Of a stretch of 64,000 nucleotides of DNA, positions 35,820-47,762 are shown piece by piece. The translations under genes were made by a program, and so were the position numbers. Within the stretch, counting starts at the first letter, position 1; each line of letters opens with the position of its first letter. A model generated the notes under the pieces. That model made no database searches and had not been told where the DNA came from. It saw only the letters and a list, made by a program, of their open reading frames with translations. Source of the stretch: Tolypocladium sp. Sup5 PDA-1 (lineage: Eukaryota; Ascomycota; Sordariomycetes; Hypocreales; Ophiocordycipitaceae). The DNA lies in NCBI GenBank assembly GCA_000750105.3, contig JPHH03000001.1, positions 806,001-870,000 of the forward strand, in the 5' to 3' direction.

Positions 35820-36023
35820 TCACCCCGTCGGCCCCGGCAAGGAGAATCGTTCTTTTGCCTCCAACATCGCTCCCCCCAACACGATAGCCAGCATGCCAAA
35901 GACGTTGGAGTCCAATATAAAGTCGCGACGCCGCTTATTTGCCTCGAGTTGAGCCTGGTCGCGCGCGGCTCCGTGATTATTAGCACCCAAGGATTCAAGG
36001 GCCTCTGGTGATGTGAGCCCCCA
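35820..36023 (-). other. Protein-like frame after the UBC12 stop
   Basis: Immediately after the UBC12 TAG, and in the same frame, 67 sense codons are open before a TGA at 35822-35820. There is no ATG until mid-frame, so it is not a normal independent ORF. Composition is very protein-like: a polar helix-like part (NNHGAARDQAQLEANK), a basic RRR, then DFILDSNVFGMLAIVLGG, a probable membrane segment, and a hydrophilic end ERFSLPGPTG. The basic cluster before the hydrophobic stretch resembles a tail-anchored protein. Options are readthrough of UBC12, the last exon of a separate small gene (CACCAG acceptor near 36007, but no matching phase-1 donor found in the last UBC12 exon), or chance. I favour real coding but cannot say which transcript. 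Confidence 0.35.
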
Positions 36024-36822
36024 CTATCTGATCACTCGATCATACGTGGTTCCCTTGACGATGCCTCCGCCCATGGCTGTCCGCACGTTCCTCTTGAACC
36101 CTTCTCGGTTGTGCCGTAGGTCATCTGCCGCCTCCTTGTTTAGCGGGTCCGAGGCGTTGGGCTCGAGGAAGAGAAACTGTCCGAGGAATTAGCTTCTTCC
36201 CACGACCAAGACTTACGGCTCAAGACGCCACAACGGCCATCACGCAGCTCGGCATATAAGCCGCGCGCAACGGGGCAGGGACAACCATACCTGTAGGCCC
36301 ACAATCACCGCGTTGAGGTTCAACACGGGCTTCCAGTCCTCGCGCAGGATGTTCAAGCACACCTTGCCCGCCAGGTCAATGTTCGGGTGGTAGATGACCT
36401 CCCTGCACCGCACCTTGGGCGGCTCGTGTGGGAAGTTTTGGTTGATGGCAAAGTCGAATGTGAAGCGGCCCGTTCGGTACATGCCCTCGTCCGGCTCGAT
36501 CGTCAGGACGAAGTTGAGGATATCGTCCGGGTCGGGGAAGTCCGTCTTCATCGTCGATCCGAGCGACAGCTCCGACAAGTCTGCACCGTGGTAGAAACGT
36601 TAGCCTCTTGCACTCTGGCTCGGGGACGCATCTGCGCGGCTGCTCATGCGTACCTTTTTGGACCCGCAGTTGGGCTGCCGTGACCTTCTTCTTCTTGCCT
36701 CCCGCAGCCTGGCCCTCGGCATTTTCAGCCTGCTTCTGCTCCTTTTTCTGCCATGCAGTTAGCAGTCTGGGCCTCGACCAGCCCTGCGCGATGCTTCATA
36801 CCATGGACCATATTTTCAGCAT
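36024..36822 (-). CDS. UBC12: NEDD8-conjugating enzyme UBC12
   Basis: Four exons: 36822-36802, 36747-36654, 36580-36291, 36176-36024; introns of 54, 73 and 114 bp; 185 residues. The E2 enzyme that takes NEDD8/Rub1 from its E1 and passes it to cullins, in cytosol and nucleus. The seven-codon first exon MLKIWSM, then the Lys-rich segment and KDLSELSLG, form the N-terminal extension that docks on the NEDD8 E1 and DCN1, specific to this E2. The UBC fold has PDPDDILNF, RTGRFTFDF, PHEPPKVRC, and the catalytic Cys in DLAGKVCLNILREDW. The end MGGGIVKGTTYDRVIR aligns with the natural C-terminus of UBE2M, so the TAG is the family's normal stop. See the preceding feature for the frame that continues after it. 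Confidence 0.95.
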
Positions 36823-37281
36823 CTTGCAGGCGGTATAGCCCCGCAAGAGGGGTCAGTCGGACAACGGAGCGGGACGTGGCGGCTAACGGGTAGTTTCTGG
36901 GCTGTCGTCCGACCCGGGGACTCGGCAAATTTGTGTCACCAGGAGCTGCGGCGGAAGTTTGTAGGGGGGAGGGAAAATGGCAGCGTAGGAGGTTGTCTGT
37001 CGGGATGCTGCGATCGCCACCGCGGAAGCCTAGCGACAGAGGAACACAAAGGAAGGCGATATGCACGATAAGATAGGCGCCCGCCCAAACTGCCGGGGTT
37101 TATGCGTTGGGCCAGCTTCAGGGGTAATCAAGGTTGGCGTGCGCCAACGACAGTGACGCAACACCACCAGCAAAAGGCGTGGACCTCAAGACATACGCAT
37201 GCATGTGGTCACTGGTCACACGAGCCCGCCGAGCCGACCGCTTCCGCCGTCTCTGTCCACAATGCTACCGCGGAATCGGTA

Positions 37282-37317
37282 AGAAGAAAATTTAGAAGAA
37301 AATTTAGAAGAAAATTT
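37282..37317. repeat. 12-bp tandem repeat, three copies
   Basis: Three perfect head-to-tail copies of AGAAGAAAATTT, AT-rich against a GC-rich background. It lies 177 bp beyond the chitin synthase stop codon, probably in or just after its 3' untranslated region. Confidence 0.9.
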
Positions 37318-37418
37318 GCCATGCATTAATACCTGAAAAGAAGCGTTACACAGCGAGGTATCCGCAAATGAACCAATTTGTCTACTCTCGACACCCCGTG
37401 ACGTGATACCCTGTCAAT

Positions 37419-37451
37419 AGCCGCCGTTACAGCCGCCGTTACAGCCGCCGT
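37419..37451. repeat. 12-bp tandem repeat, nearly three copies
   Basis: Two full copies and one partial copy of AGCCGCCGTTAC, ending about 40 bp beyond the chitin synthase stop codon. Same unit length and copy number as the AGAAGAAAATTT repeat 100 bp away, but unrelated sequence. Confidence 0.85.
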
Positions 37452-37493
37452 GTAAATGCTGGTACGTGTATTTCGTACCCATCCATGTCCCGC

Positions 37494-40384
37494 TCATCTC
37501 CGTGCAAAGCAGCACATGATACCGGTCTTGCCCAAGAACCACAGAAAACCAAAGAATCGAACCAGCGACAGAAGTGCAGTGGCGTACAGCAGGAACTTGA
37601 AGAAGTTGGCGGTACGGACCGAAGAGGATTTCTGCGAATACACGTCAGTCGCCGATGCAATAACAAGACGCACCAACCCAGGGGAAGACTTACACCAATG
37701 CCAAAGGAGTTGAAGTTGTCACTGGTAATGACAATGACCAGCAAAATGTTCGAAAACAGCCACGACACGACCAGGCCGGTTCGGAAGGACTTGTACGAAT
37801 CCTCGACGTCCTTCTTCTCCACCTCCTCCACCTCCTTGAAGGGGGCGAGGGCTCGGCGCACCGTCTGCTCAAACTGGCTGTCAATGTCTTCCTGTTCCTT
37901 TTCGATTTCCTCCACCACCACCTCGTTCTTCTCGCCCTTGGTGATGTTCGCGGAAGGGAGAGATTCAGACGAGTCCGATCCCTTGGTGCCCCAGGAAACG
38001 TCGTGCCAGTTATTGAAGGCGTACACCATCAGGATGTTGATGTACGTCGACATGAGCAGCAGATAGTACGGGAAGGAGTGGAACATGTGCCAGGGATCCA
38101 GATACAGGAACGAGGCGACAAAGTAGAGACCGTAGATGGTGATCAAGGCGATCAGGATGACACCAGCTGCGCCAGATCCGGAGAAGAAGCTCCGAACAAA
38201 ATCTGCTCCCGAATCGAGCGAGATCTGGTCTTGGATGGGCGTGTCGAATGCTCGGGCGACCAGGTATCCAGAAAGGACGAGAATGTAGCCCTGGATGAGG
38301 CCGAAGAGCATGAAAGAGGCGATGTAGGTGAACTTGGAGCCCTTCGGCCGGTTACCCAAGGCGAGGATAAACTGCAGGATCACAAAGGCCAGGTAGAGGT
38401 ACTTGAGCAGCGCGTTAATTATCGGCGTCGCCGTGTCACCAAAGGGCCAGCCATGGTGCTCCGAGGTAGAGTTCGAGGCAATGACAGGCGTGCCGACCAG
38501 GTCCATGATGACGGTCGTCGTCAGGTAGTACGAGGCCAGGGAGAACCAGGAGAACATCAAGTTGAGGAAGTTGTAGATGAGCTGGATGTGGAAGAAGAAC
38601 AGGCGGATGATGTTGTGACCGCTCTTGTAGATCCGACCAAAGTGCATCAGGGAGTATAGCGAGGCGGCAAAGGAACCGTTGAGCCATCGGCGACGCTGGC
38701 TGATGAATTCGGACGCGCCCTCGGGCACATCGGTTTCACCCTTGGCGGCCTTGATGTACGTTAGATGCCACTTCTGGCCGGCCTTGGCGACCAGCTCGAA
38801 ACATAGAATTCGGTCCTCAGCCAAGAACATGTTCTTTTTGAAGATGTTCATCCCGTCAATACCCTTCTTGCCCAGCAGCTTTGACAGCGTATGATCGCCG
38901 TGGAAGTACTGCTCCAACGGGCGGCCCATAATGGCTCTGAACCGGTACGCAGAGAAGGCACCCGGCAGCACACTAACGTAGCCGAAAGAGCTCTCGAGCG
39001 GCTTGTCGAGAATGTTGGAAATCTTGTACTCGAAGTTCTGGACCGCGACGAGGGGGTTGAGGAGCTTCTTGCCGCCCTTACCCAACATGGCGTGAATTTC
39101 ACCGCAAGCGCCTCCGAGATCCTTGTCGTTGTAGAAGCCTTCCCACAGCGCCAGCAGGGATCGAGGGCTGGGCTTGGTTCCGGCATCGATCAGAATGGTG
39201 ACTTCGGGGTTCAAGATTCGGCCAAAGGCGTTGAAGAGCCAACGGTGCGAATTGATCTTCTTGCTGTTCTTCTGCTTCAAGCAGAAGATGAACTGGACGG
39301 GCGGCAGGTTCTGAGGGCTGTCGTCCGTCGGGCGGATGAGCTGCTGGTTGGGGGTCACGGACAGCTGGCTGGTGTATTCGAAAATGTGAGCGACGGTCTC
39401 CTTGCCATCAACATCCTTCTTGATGACACCGTCCTGGTAGATGCCAACGGTGGCCAGAATGTCGAGCGTGTTCTTGTCGGCCTTTTCGATACCGTCAAAG
39501 ACCAAGCAGACGACAATCTTCTGCCAGGCAGGGCCGCCCTTGTTCCAAAAGGTCGACTTCTTGAGGTTGACGATGTCGCGGATGTTCTGCATCACACCAT
39601 GGAGGGTTCTGGAGAGCAGGACCTTGTCCTCGTTGTAGTACGTGATGGCGATGAGCAGCTCCGTATGTCGGTTATACATGCGGGGTCGCAAATCGTATCC
39701 GTTCTTGAGGGTGAAGTCGTTGGGGTCGCACGTCGCGGCCGTGTAGCGCATCTTCATGAACTCCTCATTGCCACCCTCGACGTCGCGGTAGCGCGGCTGG
39801 ACGGCGTTCTTGATGGCGCTGGGGACGGGGTAGTCGATGCTCAGGACGGAGCCCTGGACGAGCTTGACCTTTCTGGTATTGAAGCGCTTCAGGCCGCCGC
39901 CGCCGCTTCTGCCGGCTGCCGGCTGCTGCTGTCGCTGCATCCAGCTCTCCTCCTCGTCGTTGACGGTCGAGGCCGGGCGGTCGTACCCATATCCCGCATC
40001 CTGCGGGTACTGGCCATATGCACTGTCGCCGAAGCCGCCAGAGCCGGCACCGGGGTGCTGCGCTGCTCCGGGGGCGTAGGACTCGGTGAGGCTGTACGCG
40101 GAGACTGGGCGATCGGGGGGGGTTCCAGCGCCGAGGCGGTCGTGCTCGTACCCAATGGACGGGGGCTCATTCAGCAGATAGCGTCCAGCCTCCTCGTCGT
40201 GGTCTTGGGGGGGAAGATGATACTGGGAAGACTTGCCGCGTCAGTTTGTGCGTCGTCACCTCGGGGAGCAGAGCTTCGGGTTCCAGGAACTCACATTGCC
40301 GCCAGCAGGGAGGTCCTGCATGGGGTGTCCTCCACCGCCGCTGTACTCCTGGCCTTGGGCATGGCCATGGCCGTTGTACGCCAT
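37494..40384 (-). CDS. Chitin synthase, division 1, class I-type
   Basis: Three exons: 40384-40295, 40222-37694, 37631-37494; introns of 72, 62 bp; 918 residues. A family 2 glycosyltransferase of the plasma membrane that polymerises UDP-GlcNAc into chitin. The first about 200 residues are Gly/Tyr/Pro/Gln-rich and cytosolic. The CHS N-terminal domain starts KLVQGSVLSIDYPVP, followed by YNRHTELLIAITYYNED. Catalytic signatures: NSHRWLFNAFGRIL, LIDAGTKP, AEDRILCFELV and QRRRWLNGS. About seven membrane helices follow, then SFPYYLLLMSTYINILMVYAFNNWHDVSWGTKGSD and the terminal GIMCCFARR. The segment YILVLSGYLVARAF in the membrane region fits class I better than class III, from memory of the families. 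No myosin domain (classes V/VII). Intron 2 lies near the C-terminus. Confidence 0.94.
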
Positions 40385-43300
40385 GATGCTAACGAAACTT
40401 GCCCTCTCGAGCTAAGAAATGGGGGTTTGCAATCCGGTAGAGGTGCTTTCGGGGAAGGCTGTGACTCGGGGGGAGCTGGGGCGATGGCTCTTTGTCTCAC
40501 GGGTGCGTTTGCGTGGCAGGTGCCAGAAAATCAAGGTGCCACGGGGCGCGAAGGTAGGAATCAGCTCTGTGGTTGGCCCAAGCAACTTGCCAAAACGCCA
40601 GGTCGCTACCAAGCAATGAGGGCGCCAGCCTCAAACGAACGGTGACAGTTGGGAAAGGAGATGGAAAGGGGGATGGTGGGCGGCGATGATGCGAGAGGAG
40701 ATGAAATAAAGAAGAACTGAGAACAGAGCCCGAGGAGGGAGGGACCACAGAAGACAGACGACTTCAGGGGATTCACCTTGAGGGCGTGTTTTTTCGGCGA
40801 TCCCTGGGCGTGTTTCACAGCTGCTCCCCGTAGCCACAGCTCGCACTTCACACTCTCCCACGCACGCTCACGCTCACACTCACTGGGCCAAAATAGGGGA
40901 CTGGCGCTAGAGCAGCTGAGCCACTCGTCGCTGGCTCGCTTGGCTCCATCCGCCATCTCTCCCTGACAGGTGCTGGGGCCACCGAAGCATGACGACGTCA
41001 GATGGGCCAGTGCCAGCGGCTCCCACAAAAAATGGCGAGACAGCTCCAATCACGGTCGCCCTGGCGTCCCCGGCGTGGCCTGGAATACGGGCACGAGAAC
41101 AAGGAAACCGAACAGCGCGAGGAGAGACTTTGTCCGCGTCCTGATGATTCATTCCGTCGATCACGACGGGAACAGGCGAGCGAAAAATCTTGGCGGCTGG
41201 CCCGCAGCATGTCAGCCTTGCGGGAAGCTGAGGTGCTCATCTCATCTCCAGCTCCATCTCAGAGAGGCGGCAGCTAGGCGCAAAGCAGGAATTTTATTCA
41301 GTATTCCTCACCACGCTGACATGGAATTATCCGACGTCAGCAACCGCCGACTGCGGCGGCACAACAGGCATACGAGGCTTCTATGTTCCCATGTTGCCAC
41401 GAGAGGCTCTCGGATGCGAGCATTTCCCGGCCTGTGCTTGTGCTTCGGGAGACGGAAAAAAAAGTGCACCCTTCTTCCGTGTATGTAAACAAAGTCAAAG
41501 CTTCCACGCAGGCCAACACGTCCTCCATGCAGCAACACGAGCAAAAATGCAGGCGACGTGGTTGGCCCGCCCACTCTTTTGCCCCGAAGCTCCCAAAAAT
41601 AGCAGCCGGCGGAGCGGCCAGGGGCCTCAGAGTGGCTGGTGGGGTGCATTCCATTCCAGCCGGTGGAGGCGGTGCAGCCAGGCACTGTGATGGTCGTTCG
41701 CTTGTGTGGCGAGGCTCTCACGCTGGAGCACACGCATCTGAATTGGAGCCCGACTTGCAGTGGATTCAACGTTGGCTTGGAGAGATCCAGCCAGGATATC
41801 AAATCATGGTGGCTATACGGCCGCGGCATCGAAGCTGCTGCTTTGTCCTTCAGTCGTTCCTTGCCGATGCGTTCGCTCCTTTGAATTGGACCACATATCA
41901 CTCAACGCCGGTACGGCTCTTGAAATTCTGCCAAAACTCCAACCAAGGTCGATACCGGTTGAATTCCTTGGATAATCTCGACTTGGATCTGTGAAGACAT
42001 GATTCGAGGCTCGGGAGATCTGTGGACCAATACGGAGTCCACGCACCAACCTCACTGGAGGTTCCATTGACTCTTACCAATGCACGAGTCAACGGCTCAC
42101 AAGAGCCAGAATATACCGGGAGGATAAAGTCCTTCTATGGAGTAGTGGCGTCGCCAGTCTGCATACTTTCCCAGGAGCAAGCCGCTGCTCATTCGATACA
42201 GACCCAGCCGACGCGGCCTTGCGGAAGGGTGTCGTCAACCCCGGATCGACATATCCGATGCCAAGAGATCCGAACAGTGTCGAATGTATCCGTACTGATA
42301 GCGACGCAGGTGCCACTGATACCTGTCTACGCCTTGTATCCGTAGTCCTCTTCGAATATCCCTTCAGCTATTGCCGCCGTCTAGTTGCCGCCGGCGTGAA
42401 TCGACTGCTGGTGGCTTCAAGGTTTCTCCACACGATGATAGGCCAGACTTGTGACGTTGCTGGTGACGACGCTGCCCGGCCCAGTAAATATTTACCCAGC
42501 AACCAAAGTAGCGGTTGGCCGCATTCTCGGGCCAAGAGATGTGCTGAAGGTTATTGTGACAACTTGACTTTGAAAAAGCAGACAAAGGCAAAAAGGGCAG
42601 GGGAATGCCATGTTTTTAAGTGGCCTGACCCGGAGTCGTTGGACGACACCCTCGTCCACGCGTCGAGTCCCGATCAAGAGATCGGCCGGTGATCATTCTC
42701 CGCTACGGACCCACGCGCCACTGTTACAGAGAAATTGGACCAGCAGCCAAGAGAGTTTTGTTTGCTCTGGTTGTCTTGATGCCACGCCCCTGGGCCTTCT
42801 CCAGCCAGTCGCCAGCATCGAGAAAGCAAATTTGCATGATTCTGCAACCCAGCGAGGCGAGCACGTGATTCGCTGCACAACAAATTACCTCACCTCGTCA
42901 AGACAAGGCACAGCAAGCAGCAAGTCCTCACGGGCCTGGAGAGTTGGGTCGTACTTCGTACGAATTATCCAAGACCAGGAGCATCTCGTGTCTGTCCGTG
43001 TCTGTCTGTGTCACAAACCGACGCCTCTCGGGATCGGTTAGCATCCACAGTATGCCGAAGATGCCATCTGTTTTCCAGATGTTTTTGAAACGAGAGGCTT
43101 TCCCCAGCCAAGTACCGCAACTTGACCACGGCCTCTGGTTCGAGGACACAGAGCGCCAACATCCCGGTGCATGTAGTCCGTAGCCATCCGCGGGTGTACT
43201 GTGTGATCGGGAGCTGTGCAAGGAGGGCCAACTGGCACGCAGCTTCGTGTCGCCGACAATCCGTACCGTGCCAGGCGACACTGCATCACGACTGCCGGGT

Positions 43301-44255
43301 GCAGCGACACCGCGTGCCAACAACCGCGTCGCCGCATTCTCGACGGATTGCGCTTCACGTGGACTGCGGTTCAGCATTGAGCGACCACTCACGACGATGA
43401 CAGATTCGTTCAGTGGGTGGCCGTGATGCAGGCGAGGGCTGACCTGTATGCCCAGCATCTGCACCGTGTATTATTGGCTGCATTCGCACCGTCTCTAGAC
43501 AGGGCTCTCGAACGCTAAGCGTTACACGACAAGGAAGCCTCGTGCGCTGTTCCTGGCCCGCCGCCCCGTCGCTCGCCTCCTGGCGCCACTGGACCAGGGG
43601 CATGGCTGGCCCAAGGCGCACTGTGCAGAGCTCTTTAATTGCCTCGCTAGCCCTAAACAACCCTAGCGCGTCGTGCCCCTGGCGCTGTCTCTGGCGTTCC
43701 ATCAGGCCAAACAGCCATCCCCTCCCCCCTTTGGGCCTTTCGTCTCCGCCCACTGTGAGACCTGTGGCGACCCTCTTTGCTTCGTTCTGTTCATCCTCCA
43801 CCGGACCAGGCCCTTCCACGACGACACCGCAAAAGCCTCTCTCAACCAACGGTCCTCACTCGAACACGCCAACTTCTCTTCGATTCGCAGTCGCCCAGGT
43901 CGATTATGTCTTTCTCTTCCGTCGTCTAGTATTCTTACCCGCCCTTCTCCCCTCGAGCTAGTCTCCCAGTCCAATCGTTTCAACTCGTCTTCCTTTCTTT
44001 TCCAGCCAAACAACTATTCATCGTCGCCGCGAATCACATACGTATCCCGACGCGAATCCAATATCCATTACCAGCATCCTTAGCCTGGCCGCGACTCTTT
44101 TTGGAATCACAGCGCCCGATCACAGCGCCCGATCACAGCATCATCGTCACCACAAGATCCTCGTCGCCGTCGTTCCAGTTGCTCGAGCCCGATCGAGACC
44201 GACCGTCAACGTCGAGACGCTTCTTCCTCCAGAATCCTCTCCATCGCCCTTGACC
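40385..44255. other. Gene-poor gap of about 3.9 kb
   Basis: Between the divergent chitin synthase and OPY2-like genes, so both promoters lie here. The 500 bp upstream of chitin synthase has pyrimidine/purine-rich DNA typical of fungal leaders. From 43700 the plus strand is CT-rich up to the OPY2-like start. Frames up to about 200 codons (for example 41308-41901 minus) start at non-ATG codons and have no domain. A TAGTCCGTA motif is at 43174-43182. The stretch 41900-42350 is AT-richer than its surroundings but shows no recognisable relic. Confidence 0.45.
44106..44139. repeat. 13-bp tandem repeat in OPY2-like leader
   Basis: Two perfect copies plus a partial third copy of ATCACAGCGCCCG, 117-150 bp upstream of the OPY2-like start codon. 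It probably lies in the 5' untranslated region. Confidence 0.85.
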
Positions 44256-45628
44256 ATGGACGGACAAGCGCCGCCATTTACCTTTGCGAAGGATCTGTCG
44301 GAGTTGCACGAAGGTACGTGGCGAGCGTGCCGCCCTCGTTGATATACAACTCGACATCTAACCTCTGACCACCAGCCCTGAAACTCGTTCCCCAAAAGCG
44401 CGGGTGCGTGCAATGCGACAGCACCTCGAAGCTGGAATGCCCCAAGTGCGGTGATGGGCAAGTCTGCCAGTACACAATCCCCGTCGACTGTACACAATGC
44501 CCCAAGTCGGTTTGCATGACCGATGACTCGACGCCGGCCCCGAAAAACGGCAATGGGAGCGGAGGCAGCAACGGGCCAAGCGCTGGCCCTATTGTCGGCG
44601 GTGTGCTCGGTGGTATCGTCGCCATTGCGATCCTCACATATCTGGTCTGGAGGTTCCTCATCAAGCCCAAGCGGTCGCGCATGTCGCAGTCCATATACGA
44701 GCCCGCCGCGAGCAATGCTCGAGATGTCGAAAAAGACAACGCTTCGCGGATGACGCACCGCTCCTCCACTCACACGGTGCACTCCATCGCCTCTACAGTC
44801 CTGACGCGCGCGTCCAACATCATCCAGATTGCCTACATCCCCGGCGTCACCAACCGGGCGACTCCGACCTCCCCAACGGTCCTCGTGCCGCCTGTTCCGC
44901 CGATCCCGATGCATCACTCGGAAGGAAACCGCCAGTCCAACCAAGACGACCAGCACTTCTTCGTCCCCGGGAACCTGCGAGACTCGACCTACTCTGGCAT
45001 TTCCGCCTACACGGACCGCACCTCGTACGCTCCTCGCTCGAGCATCGCATCCACAATCTACGGCAAACAAGCCCAGGTCCAGACTCCTGCGCAGACCGGC
45101 ATGCGGGCCAAGCCAACGGTTGTCAGCGTCAAGTCCGGACACGTCAGCGGAGCAAACACGCCTCCCGTCCCCAGCATCGACTTTGAGAAGTTTGGCGCCG
45201 GACGACCGAGGAGCGGCGCGAGCGCTTTCAGCGTTGGCTCCACCTTTGTCAACAATGCCAACACTGCCACGCAAGGCCGGGCCCAGGTAGTGAAGCTGGG
45301 CGGTGGACCTAAGAAGATCGATGTTGGTGCCAAGTCGGAAGCCAGCACATCGTCTAGGTCAGTGTCTTCGGCCTCGTCCTCCGACTCTGTCAGCCAGGCT
45401 CCGACACGGGACTCCAACGCCGTGACCCTCATTGACGACTCGCCCATCGGAGACTTGGGACCCTTCTCCGACCCGCCTGCCACACCAAACCCCGCCGGCA
45501 TTCCCACACTCGGCGCCGTGATCGAAGACGAAGGCGAGGATCACCGTGACGGGAGCAGGGCATCAAGGCGGCCGGGGTCAAGTGAACGGGGCCGTAGTCC
45601 GTTTGGCGATGAGCACGCCACCAAGTAA
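44256..45628 (+). CDS. OPY2-like HOG-pathway membrane anchor
   Basis: Two exons, 44256-44313 and 44376-45628, across a 62-bp intron, give 436 residues. After a short N-terminus (MDGQAPPFTFAKDLSEL) comes a compact Cys-rich module with eight Cys: GCVQC, ECPKC, QVCQY, DCTQCP and a last Cys, at about residues 30-66. This is the Opy2 N-terminal domain. A Gly/Ser/Asn linker and one membrane helix (AGPIVGGVLGGIVAIAILTYLVW, about 90-112) follow, then a basic stop-transfer KPKR. The cytosolic tail of about 320 residues is Ser/Thr/Pro-rich and starts with a region conserved in fungal members (SNIIQIAYIPGVT-type). Yeast Opy2 recruits Ste50-Ste11 to the membrane in osmotic signalling; this role is inferred by family. 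No classical signal peptide, as in other Opy2 proteins. Confidence 0.88.
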
Positions 45629-47424
45629 TGACATGTCTTGCTACCATTTCATGCTTTATTCCAGCCCAGCACCGAGCAGAGCTGATCCGGCTATGTATAT
45701 AGCCGGCAGCTCTAGGGGCTTGGCTACGTTTTTTGAGCTTCCTCTTCAGCGGCAAGGAATTTTTTGGAGATACTGGATTCTGGCGTCTTTTTGGATAAAT
45801 ATCGATGGAATCGGATGATGGATGGGCGGTATCTTTACCCACAAATAGCATCCTCTTGTGTGTTTTCTTTGAATAGAAATTATGGATCAATCTTCGCTTG
45901 TGCTTTCATGGTCGTCAGTGTCGTGCCGTGCTCACGTTTTCTCGCCGGCATGTTCTCCCCTGGCCAGAGCCCGACTCGTGTAACAAAAGTTGATGAACGA
46001 TATACGACGCCGGCGTTGCGTGTCGCAACAGCAGCAGAGGCAGTTATACAGTGGCACGGCCACATGCGTTCAACGACCTACTTTCCGACCCGGCCGGCGA
46101 ACCCCTGGCTACAAGACCGGGCCGCTTGCAACCTGCTGCTTCGTCCATGGGGTTGTTGGTCAACAACAGAACAGATGTATCTCATGCGCGGCGTGCGCAG
46201 GGAGCTGCGGCACATGCGAGGGCGACGTTGCAAGGGCCACGAACGTCCGCATGGGCTGCAACCGAGGAATAATGTAGGCCGGCAGTTGGAGGGGGGTGGG
46301 GGGTTTTGCACGTGGGGAGGGTTACAGGCGAGGGATGCGGGTGTGTGTGAGGCGGGCTATCTCGGTGAGCGGATGGAGATGGTGTCGGTGAGGGGGGTTG
46401 ACGCCGTGGTTCCGCGAGGGTGAGGATTGTGAGGACTTTCGAGGACATGGTATTCAGATCGTGCAACAAGTTCTTTGGGGGCTTTCCAAGGAATAATACG
46501 AAGGACATACACGGCGCTCAAGGCTATCCGTCATCGAGGGAATCATCCGCAACCCCACAACCCGAAGCCAAACGGAACGCCTTCCGCAACGCTTTACCCC
46601 AAACTACAGAACTAATTAACATCGTATATATGGAGCACATATATAGATACCTAAATACGTCCGTACCTCTTGCATGAACACGCAGCGGCAGCACCCAATA
46701 GCGCCGCTCGTCCCTCCGGGCTTTTCCATGCCCACACATTTTGGCCCCATGTCATGCGACGCATAGGCCTACCCCGCCGACCAACAAGCAATTATCGCCA
46801 ACGCCGTGGGCGCAAAGGACGCGTTTCGGATCAAGCGGGATTAATAGCCAGAATACATACGAGTAGTTCTGTACCTCGACATGGGAACGCAAAGGGAAAC
46901 GAGGGGTCCCCCGAGGCTGGCACGTAGGTAGACGCTTGCCGCTCCGATGAGTACCCTCACGTCTTGCAGTTGACGGCGGACTGGCCAAGAAAGTGCCGAC
47001 ATCGCGACAGGCAGGGTAAGGCAACGCTCGCCCATGAGCGTACATAATAGACGCCGCATCTCACATCATCACATCGCATGCCCTCCATCCTTCCATGCCA
47101 TGCCCATCTGCTACACTACACTACCTTACCCCCGTGGTACGTAATGGGAGCAACATCCCACAAACAGCCATCGGAACCTCTAACTCCCCGTGTGCCACCA
47201 CCCTCCCGGCGGGTCTTTTTTTGACAGCCAAGGTGGTGTGCTGCGCTGTCCCCATCCTCCCCAGCAGCCAAGCGCCATCAAATCGCTCGCCAATTCCTGT
47301 CTAGCGGCACGAGTTTCCTAGCGGCAAGCACGCCAGCTACACGTGTACTGTGTGCGTCTGTGCATGTCTGTGTCAGTGAGTCCGACGGGTCACGTTGCAC
47401 GGTGTCGACGCGGGCGTATGCATA

Positions 47425-47448
47425 CTATATATATATATATACATATAT
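47425..47448. repeat. (TA)n microsatellite
   Basis: About eight TA dinucleotides followed by CATATAT, read directly. It lies in the convergent intergenic region. Confidence 0.9.
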
Positions 47449-47762
47449 CTACAAGTAAATAAAATATTATTTTCGGGCTAGTGGGACTTGAGATGGCAGT
47501 CAAAGGTACGGATACAAGGTAGTGATATAAGGTGCGCCTTCGAGCGAGCGAGCGAGCCAAGCGGCTGCGACTAGGCACGCATAGGCGCATGCAGAGGCGT
47601 CGGGGGGGAGGCGTGGATGCATGTTGTTGGGTTGGATGTTGGCGCCAACGGGCGCATGTACTATGTGTTGTCTATGTATGTGTCTAAGAATGAGGTGCGT
47701 ACGTATATTGGTTCCCCTCCTGCTGCGGCGTGTTACTGGTGTGGTTTGACACGAGGTTGCAC

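Larger units (their letters stand above)
36823..37493. other. Intergenic between UBC12 and chitin synthase
   Basis: About 670 bp: the UBC12 promoter on the left and the 3' region of the chitin synthase on the right. Two separate 12-bp tandem repeats lie close to the chitin synthase stop codon and are listed separately. No coding region seen. Confidence 0.55.

Noticed and set aside
38891..40645. 584-codon open frame antisense to chitin synthase
   Set aside because: Shadow of the chitin synthase coding strand.
41898..42092. Protein-like 64-codon minus-strand frame
   Set aside because: TTG start, no family recognised and no neighbouring exon with fitting splice sites. A degenerate gene relic is possible but not demonstrable.
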